Origin: Methylobacterium thuringiense
GTDB taxonomy: Bacteria > Pseudomonadota > Alphaproteobacteria > Rhizobiales > Beijerinckiaceae
Direction of reading: 5' to 3'
DNA: 64,000 nucleotides
Assembly (NCBI RefSeq): GCF_022179645.1
Contig: NZ_BPRA01000001.1
Coordinates: forward strand, 310,001-374,000
Part shown: in pieces, positions 17,761 through 25,956 of the stretch
How positions within the stretch are numbered: the first letter of the stretch is position 1
Layout of the letters: every line of letters starts with the position of its first letter
The notes under the pieces: model-generated
The model's database searches: none
What the model saw: only the letters and a program-made list of their open reading frames with translations
Told to the model about the DNA's origin: nothing
Translations under genes and position numbers: made by a program

Positions 17761-19101
17761 TCAAACATCCCACCACTCACCATCGGCACGTCGCACGACG
17801 CTCGGCCCGAAGTACTCTGGAAAACGGTCGCCCGCGAAGGTATGCACCGGTACCAGTGAATCAGGACGGACTGCTTCCACGAGGCACTTGAGGTCCGAGA
17901 TGCTGGCGTGTCCCGAGGTATGGACCACCTCGAAGTCGACCCCGCGCGCCACAATATCCGCGCGCAGCTTCGCCCCGGACCCCGTCTGATCCTTGAGGTA
18001 GCCGTCCCACTGCGACCAGATCGCCCGTGCGCCGGTCCAGACCGCCGGTCCAAGCGAGTCGATGTCGGGCAACATCGCCTGTCGAAACAGCATGACGGCG
18101 CGCGGCGCGAGCGCGGCTAGCCCCTCCGGGTAGATGCGATAAGGCTTGTAGGGGGCGAGCAAATCGAAGCGTTTCGTTCGTGCGATGTGCCGGCGCTGAT
18201 ATTGCGGCACGTAGACCGCGAGGTTGGGCCACCCGGCCACGGGAATGTTAGGATTCTCCGTCGCGCGCAGCACCTCCAGAGCGTACAGGTCGAGCACGAG
18301 GGTGCGCCCGGTCTTTTTGCAGGCGCGGTAGAGCGAAACAACGCGGTCGATGTTTTGCGCCGAGGCGCAAACTGCCACGAAGCCCGGTGCCCTTAGGCGC
18401 ACAACGAAAGCGGTCTCGATCTCGCTCTCGCTCGGGAAGCGTTGTTCGGGGCCGAGCCGACCGAGGCTCGATCCCTCCATCAGCATTGTATTCACGCCGC
18501 GCGGCGGCGAGCGCAGCAGGCGTTCGAATAGCGCTCCTTTGCGACCGTGCGCTCGCAAATCGCCGGAATAGAATAGCCGCCGACCGCCAGCTTCCACCAG
18601 CAAGGCATAGGCATCGTAGGCTGAATGATCGACAAGGGTGGGAGTTACCCGGAATGGCCCGAGCGGCAGTGGAACGCCGTTCTCCAACACGGGATGGCTT
18701 TCCGCTCGGAAGGCTGCCGGCAAAAAGCGAGGCACGAAGGGGGCAGCGGCACGTAGGATGCGTGTTGTGGCAGCGCCCACGACGACCGGCACGGATGCAA
18801 TTACAGCAGGAAGCAGGCCCCAATGGTCAGCGTGGCCATGCGATACGACGATACCCCTTAGTCCCGGCTCAGGTTCGCGCAAGCCTGCCACTGGGGGCAG
18901 AAGCAGCGCCGGGTCGGCCGTCGGATCGGCGTCGAGGGGCAGACCGAGGTCGAGGAGTAAGCGCTCTCCGGCGAAAGCCAACTCAACGCACGTTCCGCCT
19001 ATCTCGCGCGTGCCGCGATGCACGCAGGCGCGGAAGGCCCCTGAGGCTGTGGCGGTGCCAACGGGTGGCCTCGTGTGGTCGGGATAAGTTGACACGGCCA
19101 A
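17761..19101 (-). CDS. Metallo-beta-lactamase-fold hydrolase (RNase J/beta-CASP-like layout)
   Basis: 446 aa, starting at TTG 19101 or GTG 19095. HRGTREIGGTCVELAFAGER leads to VVSHGHADHWG with His88, His90, Asp92 and His93, the two-zinc motif. Later landmarks are LVDHSAYDAYALLVEAGG, YSGDLRAHGRKG, and C-terminal HTSGHASISDLKCLVEAV and PVHTFAGDR, as in RNase J/CPSF-type enzymes and their relatives. The middle (VAVCASAQNIDRVVSLYRAC) could be a beta-CASP-like insert. These proteins cut RNA or phosphoesters; the substrate here is unknown. It diverges from the 134-aa gene by 24 nt, so both probably share one control region. Confidence 0.83.
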   Translation of the reverse strand: MAVSTYPDHTRPPVGTATASGAFRACVHRGTREIGGTCVELAFAGERLLLDLGLPLDADPTADPALLLPPVAGLREPEPGLRGIVVSHGHADHWGLLPAVIASVPVVVGAATTRILRAAAPFVPRFLPAAFRAESHPVLENGVPLPLGPFRVTPTLVDHSAYDAYALLVEAGGRRLFYSGDLRAHGRKGALFERLLRSPPRGVNTMLMEGSSLGRLGPEQRFPSESEIETAFVVRLRAPGFVAVCASAQNIDRVVSLYRACKKTGRTLVLDLYALEVLRATENPNIPVAGWPNLAVYVPQYQRRHIARTKRFDLLAPYKPYRIYPEGLAALAPRAVMLFRQAMLPDIDSLGPAVWTGARAIWSQWDGYLKDQTGSGAKLRADIVARGVDFEVVHTSGHASISDLKCLVEAVRPDSLVPVHTFAGDRFPEYFGPSVVRRADGEWWDV

Positions 19102-19125
19102 GCTTTATCACGGCAAGATGAGGCT

Positions 19126-19530
19126 ATGAAGCTCGCCCTGGCCCCCACCGCCGCCACGACGCTGGCACAACCGTCGGTCGGAATCTTCTGGCGGATCGGC
19201 GACTACCTCCTGGTTGAGCGCACGCCCTTGGCACAGGCCGAGACCTACGGCGACTGCCTCACCCACGCGGGAGGCCATTACGAACGCTGGGACGTCTGGC
19301 AGGCGCTGGGGGCGAAGCAGTTGCGAGCCGAGGGCTACCCAAGCGAGATCGCGTGCAGCGAGTACGACCACTGGCCGCGCGGGCGCATAGTTTACGAACG
19401 CCCGGCCGGGCGCTTTGTGATTTACGCGGATCGCCGCTTGCAACGTCCCGAGTTCATCGCCCAGTTGCGCGAGACGTGCGGGCTACTCGATGCGGTGTCG
19501 GTCGTGCGGGGTGACCCGCACTACCGCTGA
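19126..19530 (+). CDS. Hypothetical protein (134 aa) divergent from the MBL gene
   Basis: ATG with GAGG 5 nt upstream. The protein has Trp/Tyr-rich segments (FWRIGDYLLVERTPL, AGGHYERWDVWQALG, YDHWPRGRIVYERPAGR) typical of a small single-domain fold with an edge beta sheet. I recall similar short proteins in rhizobial and methylobacterial islands but cannot name the family. Only 24 nt separates its start from the divergent MBL gene. A further short frame overlapping the stop as TGATG (19530-19727, 65 aa) could be translationally coupled but has no recognisable content. Confidence 0.6.
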   Translation: MKLALAPTAATTLAQPSVGIFWRIGDYLLVERTPLAQAETYGDCLTHAGGHYERWDVWQALGAKQLRAEGYPSEIACSEYDHWPRGRIVYERPAGRFVIYADRRLQRPEFIAQLRETCGLLDAVSVVRGDPHYR

Positions 19531-20084
19531 TGGCCCCAGTTACCGGGCAGCATGTGAAAGAGTATCTCACCCCCTTCGTGCCCCTTGCGATAGTGGTCGG
19601 GCACAGCCTCATCGATCTACACGTTACCGCCTGGGTCGAGCGACGAGGGGGTGGGACATTCAGCTCGTTGGCCAAGCAATCGTCACATCAAGGTGTAGGG
19701 TTGCGCGAACAAGTGTCACTTCGATAGATTTCCGCCCTAAAGTGACGACATGTCTGGATCGTAAGGTTACGCAACGCTGGGGTATACCCTGATGTTGGAG
19801 AAGTCACGACTGACTCGGCATCGCTCCACTTGCCGACATTAGGTCTTGGCACAAAAGCTGACGTTACAATCTCATCACTGTCTGCGAACCGCCGCCCGGT
19901 CATACGGGAGATCGGATCAGTTGTTTGGGAGGCACAATCTGTTGGGCTCTGGTCCTATTGCTCGCATGGCTTTTGGATTCGCAAAACCAACGTGGCTCGG
20001 CAACGGATGCACCCCGGACCTGTCCCTATGGTTGACAAGCTTGTTGGTAATCAGGACGATTCACGCTGCCAGCGCGAGCTCACA
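19531..20084. other. Leader region with an inverted repeat
   Basis: No supported gene beyond the doubtful 65-aa frame at 19530-19727. Near 19714-19746 GTCACTT and AAGTGAC form a perfect 7-bp inverted repeat with an 18-nt spacer, a possible operator. I place the DUF262 start at 20085 because the earlier part of that open frame looks non-coding. Confidence 0.4.
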
Positions 20085-21215
20085 ATGCCCGATCCGACCG
20101 AAGACGACGAAATCCCTTCCGGCCAGCCTGTGGAGATTGAGGACGAGTATGAGCTTGCGTTGGAGACGGCCGGCGTTGAGGACGAGACGCTTCTCGAGCA
20201 GCCGGGTGACGTTAAATTCGTCATTACCAGCTATGGAGCCGACTACCCCATCGACACCGTGATCTCGCGCTTGAAGTCGGGCGCGTTCTTCATCCCTCCG
20301 TTCCAGCGCAGGTTCGTATGGTCCCAGCGCCATGCATCGCGGTTCATAGAGTCTCTTCTAATGGGCTTGCCGGTACCCGGGATCTTCCTATACCGGGAGA
20401 CTGAGACCAACAGGCATATGGTTGTGGACGGGCAACAAAGACTGAGATCACTTCAGTATTTTTACGACGGCGTATTTTTGGAGAAGAAATTTCGTCTGAC
20501 CGGAGTTGCAGATCAATGGAATAATCTATCATACGATCAGCTTACTCCGGCAGATAAATTAAGACTCGGAGATTCGATTATTCACTCTACGATCTTTCAT
20601 CAGGACACACCGAAGCAGGCTCACCGGAGCCTCTATTTCGTGTTTGAGCGGATCAACTCGGGCGGGATCCGATTGTCGCCTCAGGAAATCCGAAACGCCA
20701 TCTACGAAGGCACGCTTCTGTCAACAGTGCGTGCTCTGAATAACAATAACGCATGGCGATCTATTTTTGGCGAAAAGAAAAATTCTAGGTTGAAAGACGA
20801 GGAGTTAGTGCTGCGTTTCTTGGCAATGAGAGCGCGGTTAGACAAGTACTCTCGGCCGATGCGGGATTTTCTAAACGATTTCGCTGATGAATTGAAGAAT
20901 GTGGACCATATCGCACTAGAAAGATATTCGAAAATATTCACGGACACCATTCAAGTGATCTACGATGTTAAGGGTAAAAGTGCCTTTCGGCCGCGGGGGA
21001 CCCTGAACGCCGCAGTCTTTGAGGCCGTCATGTTGGGAGTTTCAAGTAGGATTGAGAAAGACGATACGCCTATCGACAAGGACAAGCTCAGGACAGCATA
21101 TGATTCGCTGCTCGCCGACAAAGAATTTACTGCCGCCAGCGAGCGCGCGACTGCCGACGAGGAGGCAGTAAAAACACGCAGTCGGGTGGCGATTGCCGCT
21201 TTCGTGGGATGCTGA
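20085..21215 (+). CDS. DUF262 (GmrSD/ParB-like) protein
   Basis: 376 aa from ATG 20085, chosen because the acidic MPDPTEDDE start is typical of the family and the upstream 85 codons are not. FFIPPFQRRFVWSQRHASRF (68-87), ESLLMGLPVPGIFLYRE and the hallmark VVDGQQRLRSL (113-123) identify DUF262. In GmrSD and BrxU this ParB-like domain binds and hydrolyses nucleotide and drives cleavage of modified DNA. Here there is no C-terminal DUF1524 HNH nuclease domain, and the usual C-terminal helices end in a DUF262-only protein. It is followed after 1 nt by a HEPN gene, so the two act together. Confidence 0.88.
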   Translation: MPDPTEDDEIPSGQPVEIEDEYELALETAGVEDETLLEQPGDVKFVITSYGADYPIDTVISRLKSGAFFIPPFQRRFVWSQRHASRFIESLLMGLPVPGIFLYRETETNRHMVVDGQQRLRSLQYFYDGVFLEKKFRLTGVADQWNNLSYDQLTPADKLRLGDSIIHSTIFHQDTPKQAHRSLYFVFERINSGGIRLSPQEIRNAIYEGTLLSTVRALNNNNAWRSIFGEKKNSRLKDEELVLRFLAMRARLDKYSRPMRDFLNDFADELKNVDHIALERYSKIFTDTIQVIYDVKGKSAFRPRGTLNAAVFEAVMLGVSSRIEKDDTPIDKDKLRTAYDSLLADKEFTAASERATADEEAVKTRSRVAIAAFVGC

Positions 21216-21216
21216 A

Positions 21217-21687
21217 GTGTCCTTTTCGATCGACCAGAGGTTGGTTGCGCTCGAGAGGGTCATCACCGAGGCAGGAAACACGTCCCACGCCGCGGAAGTT
21301 TCGTCCTACCTGTGCCGCTTTGGCAGCGTTCTGGTCTGCGGGCACCTAGAGCGTTGCCTCGAGCTCATCTTGTGCGAGAAATTCGAGGGGACCATGCCCC
21401 CGCAGATGTCAGTCTTCCTGCGGCGGTACTTTGGGGCAGGCTCAAACTACGACTGCGACAGGATCGTGGCCCTACTCAACCGCTTCGACACATCATGGGG
21501 CGCGGCTCTCGAGGTGTTCATTGCTGCGAACCAGCGCGTGAAGGAGAGCGTGTCGTCCTGCTACGCGGTCCGCAATTCAGTCTCACACGGAGGAGCCCAG
21601 AATCTTGGTATCCGGGTACTAAAGCAGTATTTCGATGATGTGGTTACCTTAATAGCCGAAGTGGAACATATCGTCAGGAAAATCTAG
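21217..21687 (+). CDS. HEPN-domain protein paired with DUF262
   Basis: 156 aa from GTG 21217, one base after the DUF262 stop; a TTG at 21193 would add 8 residues. It is all-helical with the HEPN motif R-X4-H: Arg119 to His124 in CYAVRNSVSHGGA. In HEPN RNases that pair is catalytic. Preceding helices (YLCRFGSVLVCGHLERCLEL, CDRIVALLNRF) fit the MAE_28990/RiboL-PSP-type HEPN proteins known beside DUF262. I infer a toxin or effector held by or activated through the DUF262 partner, as part of an anti-phage or nucleic-acid sensing unit. Confidence 0.8.
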   Translation: MSFSIDQRLVALERVITEAGNTSHAAEVSSYLCRFGSVLVCGHLERCLELILCEKFEGTMPPQMSVFLRRYFGAGSNYDCDRIVALLNRFDTSWGAALEVFIAANQRVKESVSSCYAVRNSVSHGGAQNLGIRVLKQYFDDVVTLIAEVEHIVRKI

Positions 21688-21914
21688 ATGCATAGCTATC
21701 CGATTTCGTGTCATCAGTCAGGAGACCGTTGACGTCCAGCGCGTGAATTAGGATCGGGAGGAGAAGGGACGGGCAAAATCAAACGTACTTAATCCGCTTG
21801 TCTGCCAGCCGTACCGGCATCTGTACTTCCCAGTTACTGCTTATTGTCCAAGTCTACCACTGGCTTGACGGACGCTATCTGCGAGAGCAGCGGCCACACG
21901 GCGCGTTATGCAGC

Positions 21915-22319
21915 CTAGGCGAGGAAGTTCACAGCGCGGGCCGCCACCAGGGCCACGGTGAGTAGCGAGATTAGGGTTTCTGTCATCATCAGCAGTTTAG
22001 CGCGTGGCGTCAGCGGAAGGATATCGGTAGGCGAGAAGGCAATCGCATTGGTGCAGGCGAGGAAACGGTAGTCCATGGAGCCCGGCACGAAGCCTTGTTG
22101 TCTTTCCGGCGAGCCAGGGGTCAACTGTGAGAACAGAAAGTCTGGGTCTTGGGCGCTCGGATGACCACGAAAAGCCGCGCGACCACGATCCTTCGTCCAG
22201 AACCATAGGGCGAATGACGTTGGTGCCTCAGATATTTTGGGCGTCGATGAGCAGGGTCGCACCACTGCCCGCCTTACCCTAGAAGAGCGCATGCACGAGG
22301 ACCGCCAACGCGGCGGCAT
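21915..22319 (-). pseudogene. Remnant of a two-TM integral membrane protein
   Basis: Residues 59-134 of this frame read DFLFSQLTPGSPERQQGFVP, then MDYRFLACTNAIAFSPTDIL, PLTPRAKLLMMTETLISLLT and VALVAARAVNFL. This is the C-terminal half of a family of bacterial membrane proteins with an ion-channel-like hairpin (compare ...TNATAFSPTD...AKxLM...ISLVTVALVAARAVN). The N-terminal half is not readable in this frame and further pieces upstream are out of frame, so the gene is truncated or frameshifted. Function unknown; loss suggests it is not needed by the island. Confidence 0.5.
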
Positions 22320-22582
22320 AGGCTGCTGTCACCAGCGACGTCAGAAAGGCGGATGCACGCCGTATCAAGCGTTGCACTTTGGCTGGTGGCTCGTCTATCG
22401 TGGCGAGGAGTTACTCCATGAGCGTAAGAATTTGACCTAAAAAAACGAGTACCGAGCATTTATCATTCTAATTCTGGTGAGACTACTCGCTCACAAGAGC
22501 TCGGCTACAATTTTGACATAGGGCCTCGTTACCGTAATAGAGCTTCGAAGAACGACGAAACAAAAAGTTAAGGTAGATAAGT

Positions 22583-22870
22583 ATGAGTACTACAAATGAT
22601 TTTACTGTTTGGTTAAATTCTACAAAAATCGAGGGAGAAAGCATTCGAGAAGCGCTAATCGAAGGTCTTGAGCGTGTTTGTAGCAGTCCCGGTTTTAGTA
22701 TTTTGCAGCAGAAAGATGATGTGCTTGTGACGGGGCATGGTTCTGAAGTAACTCTTTGTTTGAAAAGCGATATAGATCGAAAGAACTTCATCAAGTTTCT
22801 AGAAAATGCAGAGATTAAAGAAGAATCTGATGATGGGTTTAGACGGAATATGGACGATACCAAACAATAA
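22583..22870 (+). CDS. Small AT-rich hypothetical protein (95 aa)
   Basis: AAGG lies 9 nt before the ATG. The product is acidic with a compact beta/alpha pattern: FTVWLNSTKIEGESIREALI, SPGFSILQQKDDVLVTG, LCLKSDIDRKNFIKFLENA, and a charged tail. It has no signal peptide or membrane segment. Markedly lower GC than the integrase next to it. It lies just inside the integrase, where integrative elements often keep small accessory or excision genes, but it lacks an obvious helix-turn-helix. Function unknown. Confidence 0.6.
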   Translation: MSTTNDFTVWLNSTKIEGESIREALIEGLERVCSSPGFSILQQKDDVLVTGHGSEVTLCLKSDIDRKNFIKFLENAEIKEESDDGFRRNMDDTKQ

Positions 22871-22910
22871 TTTACAATAGCGGCAGCCGTAATTTTGTAT
22901 TATTTCTGCC

Positions 22911-24287
22911 TTACCTGTGATCCCGCCTGGTATTTCTGGAGTGTTGGAACTGTTCGCACGGGCTTAAGCCACAATAGTGCGTCGATTTAGTCGGATCTTG
23001 ACCCATCGCTCCCTCGAGCCTGTCAGCGATCAGGTCAGCGGCCTGGCGTAAGGGGCTTGCGTCGAGGTGGGCGTAGCGGGCCGTCGTTTGCGGTTGGGTA
23101 TGACCGAGGAGCTTGCCGACGATCGGCAGCCCAAGGCTCGCGCCCGCGCCGATCGACGCGAAGGTATGTCTGAGGTCGTGCAAGCGCACGTCGGCCAATC
23201 CAGCCCGGCGGCGCACCGCCTTCCAGGGCTTGTTTAGGTCGGCGCGTGGTTTTTCATCGTTGCTGCCGGCGATCACAAAGGTTGAGCCGACACGCGGTAG
23301 CTCCTCCATGACGCGAATTGCTGCTCGGCTAAGTACGAGCGTCTTCCGACCCGTCTTGCTGTCGGGTAGAAAGGCGAGCCCCCGCTCGAAGTCTACCTCG
23401 TTCCATCGCAGGTGCAGGATTTCGCGCAGGCGTGCGCCGGTCAGGATCAGCAGTCGGATTGCCGCGACGGCACCAGGGTCCAGCACCGTCCGCCTGTTCT
23501 CCACCTTTGCAAGGTGCTTCGCTCGCGGTCCCGACTCGTTAGCCTGCCACGAGAGACCGGTGGTCTCCGCCTCCCTTAAAGCGTCGCCCAGGCGGTTCAG
23601 TTCGGCAGAGGTCAGGTAACGTTCGCGGCCCTGCTCACGGTAGCGTTCCAACCGGGTGACCGGATTGTAGCCTTCAGGCACCAGCCCTTGTCGGTCGCAC
23701 CAGGAGTAGAACGAACTCAACACCGCCATCACGTAGTTCGCCGTAGCTGGTCGAGCTTCAAGGCGATGGTGCAGGCGGGCGACATCGGCTCGGGTCACCC
23801 CCTCCGCTTGGCGTGATCGGAATTCTGGAAGAATGTGAGCGTCGAAAGCGTGACGGTAGCCCGCGATGGTCGAGGGCTTCCGCTTCGGGACGACATGCTC
23901 GTCGATGAAGCGTTGAGCCGCTTCACCCACCGTGGCGGCCGCTCGTTTTCGCGCACGTTCCTGCGCCGGGTCGATCCCGCGTGCCACCGCCCCGAGATGC
24001 TCTCGAGCCTGTCGCCGTGCTTCGTCTGGCGTGACAGCGCCGTACCGCCCCAGGTTGACGAACCGCTTGGCGCTGCGTCGCCCCCCTGGCCTGTAGCGGA
24101 GGATGAACGACTTTATGCCGGAGGGTTCGACGCGCAGGCCGAAGCCCTTCAACTCGGCATCCCAAATTTCGAACCGCCGTTCGCCGGGACCAGCGAGATC
24201 GATTAACCGCTTTGTGAGCTTCTTGGCATGTTCAGGCACGGCATCGCTTCCAGTGACCACCTGGTGACCACCGTGGAAGGAAACCAT
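22911..24287 (-). CDS. Tyrosine integrase of the genomic island (P4/DUF4102 type)
   Basis: 458 aa from ATG 24287; a GTG at 24239 is an alternative. The N-terminal arm-binding domain (KRLIDLAGPGERRFEIWDAE, LKGFGLRVEPSGIKSFILRY, residues 25-130) precedes a core-binding domain and a C-terminal catalytic domain with Arg286 (LTGARLREIL), Lys311, His370-x-x-Arg373 (HDLRHTFAS), His396 (LLGHTQ) and nucleophile Tyr405 (ARYAHLD). The enzyme class integrates islands into tRNA 3' ends; here a tRNA-Thr fragment lies 104 bp beyond its start codon. All catalytic residues are present, so it may be active. Confidence 0.93.
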   Translation of the reverse strand: MVSFHGGHQVVTGSDAVPEHAKKLTKRLIDLAGPGERRFEIWDAELKGFGLRVEPSGIKSFILRYRPGGRRSAKRFVNLGRYGAVTPDEARRQAREHLGAVARGIDPAQERARKRAAATVGEAAQRFIDEHVVPKRKPSTIAGYRHAFDAHILPEFRSRQAEGVTRADVARLHHRLEARPATANYVMAVLSSFYSWCDRQGLVPEGYNPVTRLERYREQGRERYLTSAELNRLGDALREAETTGLSWQANESGPRAKHLAKVENRRTVLDPGAVAAIRLLILTGARLREILHLRWNEVDFERGLAFLPDSKTGRKTLVLSRAAIRVMEELPRVGSTFVIAGSNDEKPRADLNKPWKAVRRRAGLADVRLHDLRHTFASIGAGASLGLPIVGKLLGHTQPQTTARYAHLDASPLRQAADLIADRLEGAMGQDPTKSTHYCGLSPCEQFQHSRNTRRDHR

Positions 24288-24296
24288 GGTGACACA
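24253..24296. repeat. Direct GTGACCACC repeats at the integrase start
   Basis: GTGACCACC occurs at 24253-24261 and again at 24264-24272 (11-bp spacing, one helix turn), with a related GGTGACAC at 24289-24296. They overlap or precede the integrase start, depending on which start is used. Likely arm-type sites for the integrase or an operator. Confidence 0.4.
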
Positions 24297-24390
24297 GGAG
24301 TGATCATAGCACGGCGATCAATCAATGGTAACAAAGGCTTAGAGCAGTAGCGGGTGCTCACGAGTGAACCAGGGTAATAGCAATTTTGAA

Positions 24391-24436
24391 ATTGGTAATG
24401 AGGAGGTCGTGGGTTCGATCCCCCCTCGCAGCACCA
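24391..24436 (+). other. attR: 3' fragment of tRNA-Thr(GGU)
   Basis: From the anticodon loop TTGGTAA (24392-24398, anticodon GGT) on, every tRNA position fits: stem TGAGG, variable loop AGGTC, T-arm GTGGG-TTCGATC-CCCCC, acceptor strand TCGCAGC (24426-24432), discriminator A and CCA (24434-24436). The 5' half is missing: the bases before the loop do not pair with TGAGG. The remaining half cannot make a tRNA. A matching full tRNA should start GCTGCGA and lie at the left island end, outside the window. Confidence 0.85.
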
Positions 24437-24629
24437 TCAATTTTAAGCACTTGGGTACGGTTATCGTGAGTGCTCTCAGGTTCATTGAACTTGGGAGCCT
24501 TCGGCGTTGGTTCGGTCACGTTCGAGGCCGGCCGGCAGCGCATCGCTCGGCCGTGGTTCCGGTGAGGTTGCGATCGAAACGCGTCCGGAGCACTCGCGCC
24601 ATCACAGCCATTGTTTGAGGGGGACGTTC

Positions 24630-25853
24630 GTGATCCTGACGGACGCATCTCGTGTAGACCCGGTGGCCGGCGGACCGGCCGATACGTTTCGAATACGCGT
24701 CGCCGATACGCCCTCGGCCTTCCCGGATTGGCCCCGGAGCGACCGTCAGGGCTCGGCGCGCTGCCACGTCTTTCAATGCGCCGACATCCTCGAAGTCTGG
24801 CTCGATACCATCGGCGCGGCGCGGCGGATCCGGGCGCTGTTCGTCGGCGTCTCCGATGCCGCCGGGCAGACCGTGATGCTGCTCCCCCTCGGGATCGAAC
24901 GCATCCGTGGCGTCCGGGTGCTCGGTTTCCTCGACGGTACCGTCGTCGATTACAGCCAGCCGGTGTTGTTTGCGCCTGCATCGAACCTCGATGCGGACGC
25001 GATGAAGCGGCTCTGGCAAGATATCCGGGCGGCCTTGCCCGGTTTCGACGTGGCGGTGTTCGACAAGATGCCCACCGAAGTCGGCGGACAGGCGAACCCG
25101 CTGATGCATCTCGATGTCGTCCAGATGCCCGAATCGGGCCATGTGATGAGCCTGCCCGTCGGCCAGGAAGACCTTGAAAAGCGGATCCCGGTCTCGAAGC
25201 GCCATGTCCGCTACATGCGCCAGCTTGCCAAGGATCAGGCCGTGGCGCTGGAGGTGGCCGACTCGCCCGAGCAGGGCCGGCAGTTCCTCGACGACATGAT
25301 CGAGAACAAGACCCGGAAATTCCACGAGACCCGCGTTCCGGGCTTCGAGATCCCCGGCAAGCGCGCCTTCTACGACGAGGCGACGCGGCGGCTCGCGAAC
25401 CTCTCTCCGATTCATCTGTCCGCGGTCCGGGCCGGCGATACGGTCGTCGCGAGCCATTGGGGCCTGGTGTATGAAGACCGCTTCTATTTTCTGATGACGG
25501 CTTATGCCGGTGGCGAGTGGCGCAAATTCTCACCCGGCCGGATCCTCAACGACGAGTTGATCCGCTGGTGCCACACGCACGGCTATCGCTGGTTCGATTT
25601 CGGCATCGGCGACGAGGTCTACAAGTACGAATATTGCGACGTGGTCGTGCCTCTCCACATCGCGGTGATTCCCGTAAGCCTGCGCGGACGTCTCTACGTC
25701 CTGACCGGCGCTCTTCTAACGCGTCTTCGCGCCTCTCGGCTCTGGCAACGGCTCCGGCCCTACAAGTGGATCCTGCTGCGGTCCCTGAAATCCGCCAAGC
25801 CCGATGCACCGCCCAGCGGGGACGACGCCGATGCTTCCAAAACAACTCATTGA
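24630..25853 (+). CDS. CelD/FemAB-like GNAT acetyltransferase of the polysaccharide cluster
   Basis: 407 aa from GTG 24630, with GAGGGGG 6 nt upstream; the 41 codons before it look non-coding. The fold is the GNAT type found in BcsL/CelD proteins (PF13480): an N-terminal half (VWLDTIGAARRIRALFVGVS, MLLPLGIERIRGVRVLGFLD) and a C-terminal half with acetyl-CoA-site features (VASHWGLVYEDRFYFLMTAY, GRILNDELIRWCHTHGYRWF). Ends with FDFGIGDEVYKYEYC. It may acetylate an exopolysaccharide sugar or its carrier. First gene on the right of the attR scar, convergent with the GT4 gene, with a hairpin between them. Confidence 0.85.
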   Translation: MILTDASRVDPVAGGPADTFRIRVADTPSAFPDWPRSDRQGSARCHVFQCADILEVWLDTIGAARRIRALFVGVSDAAGQTVMLLPLGIERIRGVRVLGFLDGTVVDYSQPVLFAPASNLDADAMKRLWQDIRAALPGFDVAVFDKMPTEVGGQANPLMHLDVVQMPESGHVMSLPVGQEDLEKRIPVSKRHVRYMRQLAKDQAVALEVADSPEQGRQFLDDMIENKTRKFHETRVPGFEIPGKRAFYDEATRRLANLSPIHLSAVRAGDTVVASHWGLVYEDRFYFLMTAYAGGEWRKFSPGRILNDELIRWCHTHGYRWFDFGIGDEVYKYEYCDVVVPLHIAVIPVSLRGRLYVLTGALLTRLRASRLWQRLRPYKWILLRSLKSAKPDAPPSGDDADASKTTH

Positions 25854-25855
25854 GT

Positions 25856-25884
25856 AAAATCTCGCAGGCTCGCTCCGAGATTTT
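25856..25884. terminator. Bidirectional terminator hairpin
   Basis: AAAATCTCG (25856-25864) pairs perfectly with CGAGATTTT (25876-25884) around an 11-nt loop. It gives a T-run on either strand, and sits between the convergent acetyltransferase (stop 25853) and GT4 genes. Confidence 0.7.
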
Positions 25885-25956
25885 CGTGTGGCGGCGGCAG
25901 GATCTCGATCTGCTGCGCTCTCGCTTCAACCCGAATCGGCCTACTCGGAGAGCAGT

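Noticed and set aside
19846-20262. 138-aa frame overlapping the DUF262 start
   Set aside because: Different frame from the DUF262 gene, low-complexity translation, no ribosome binding site.
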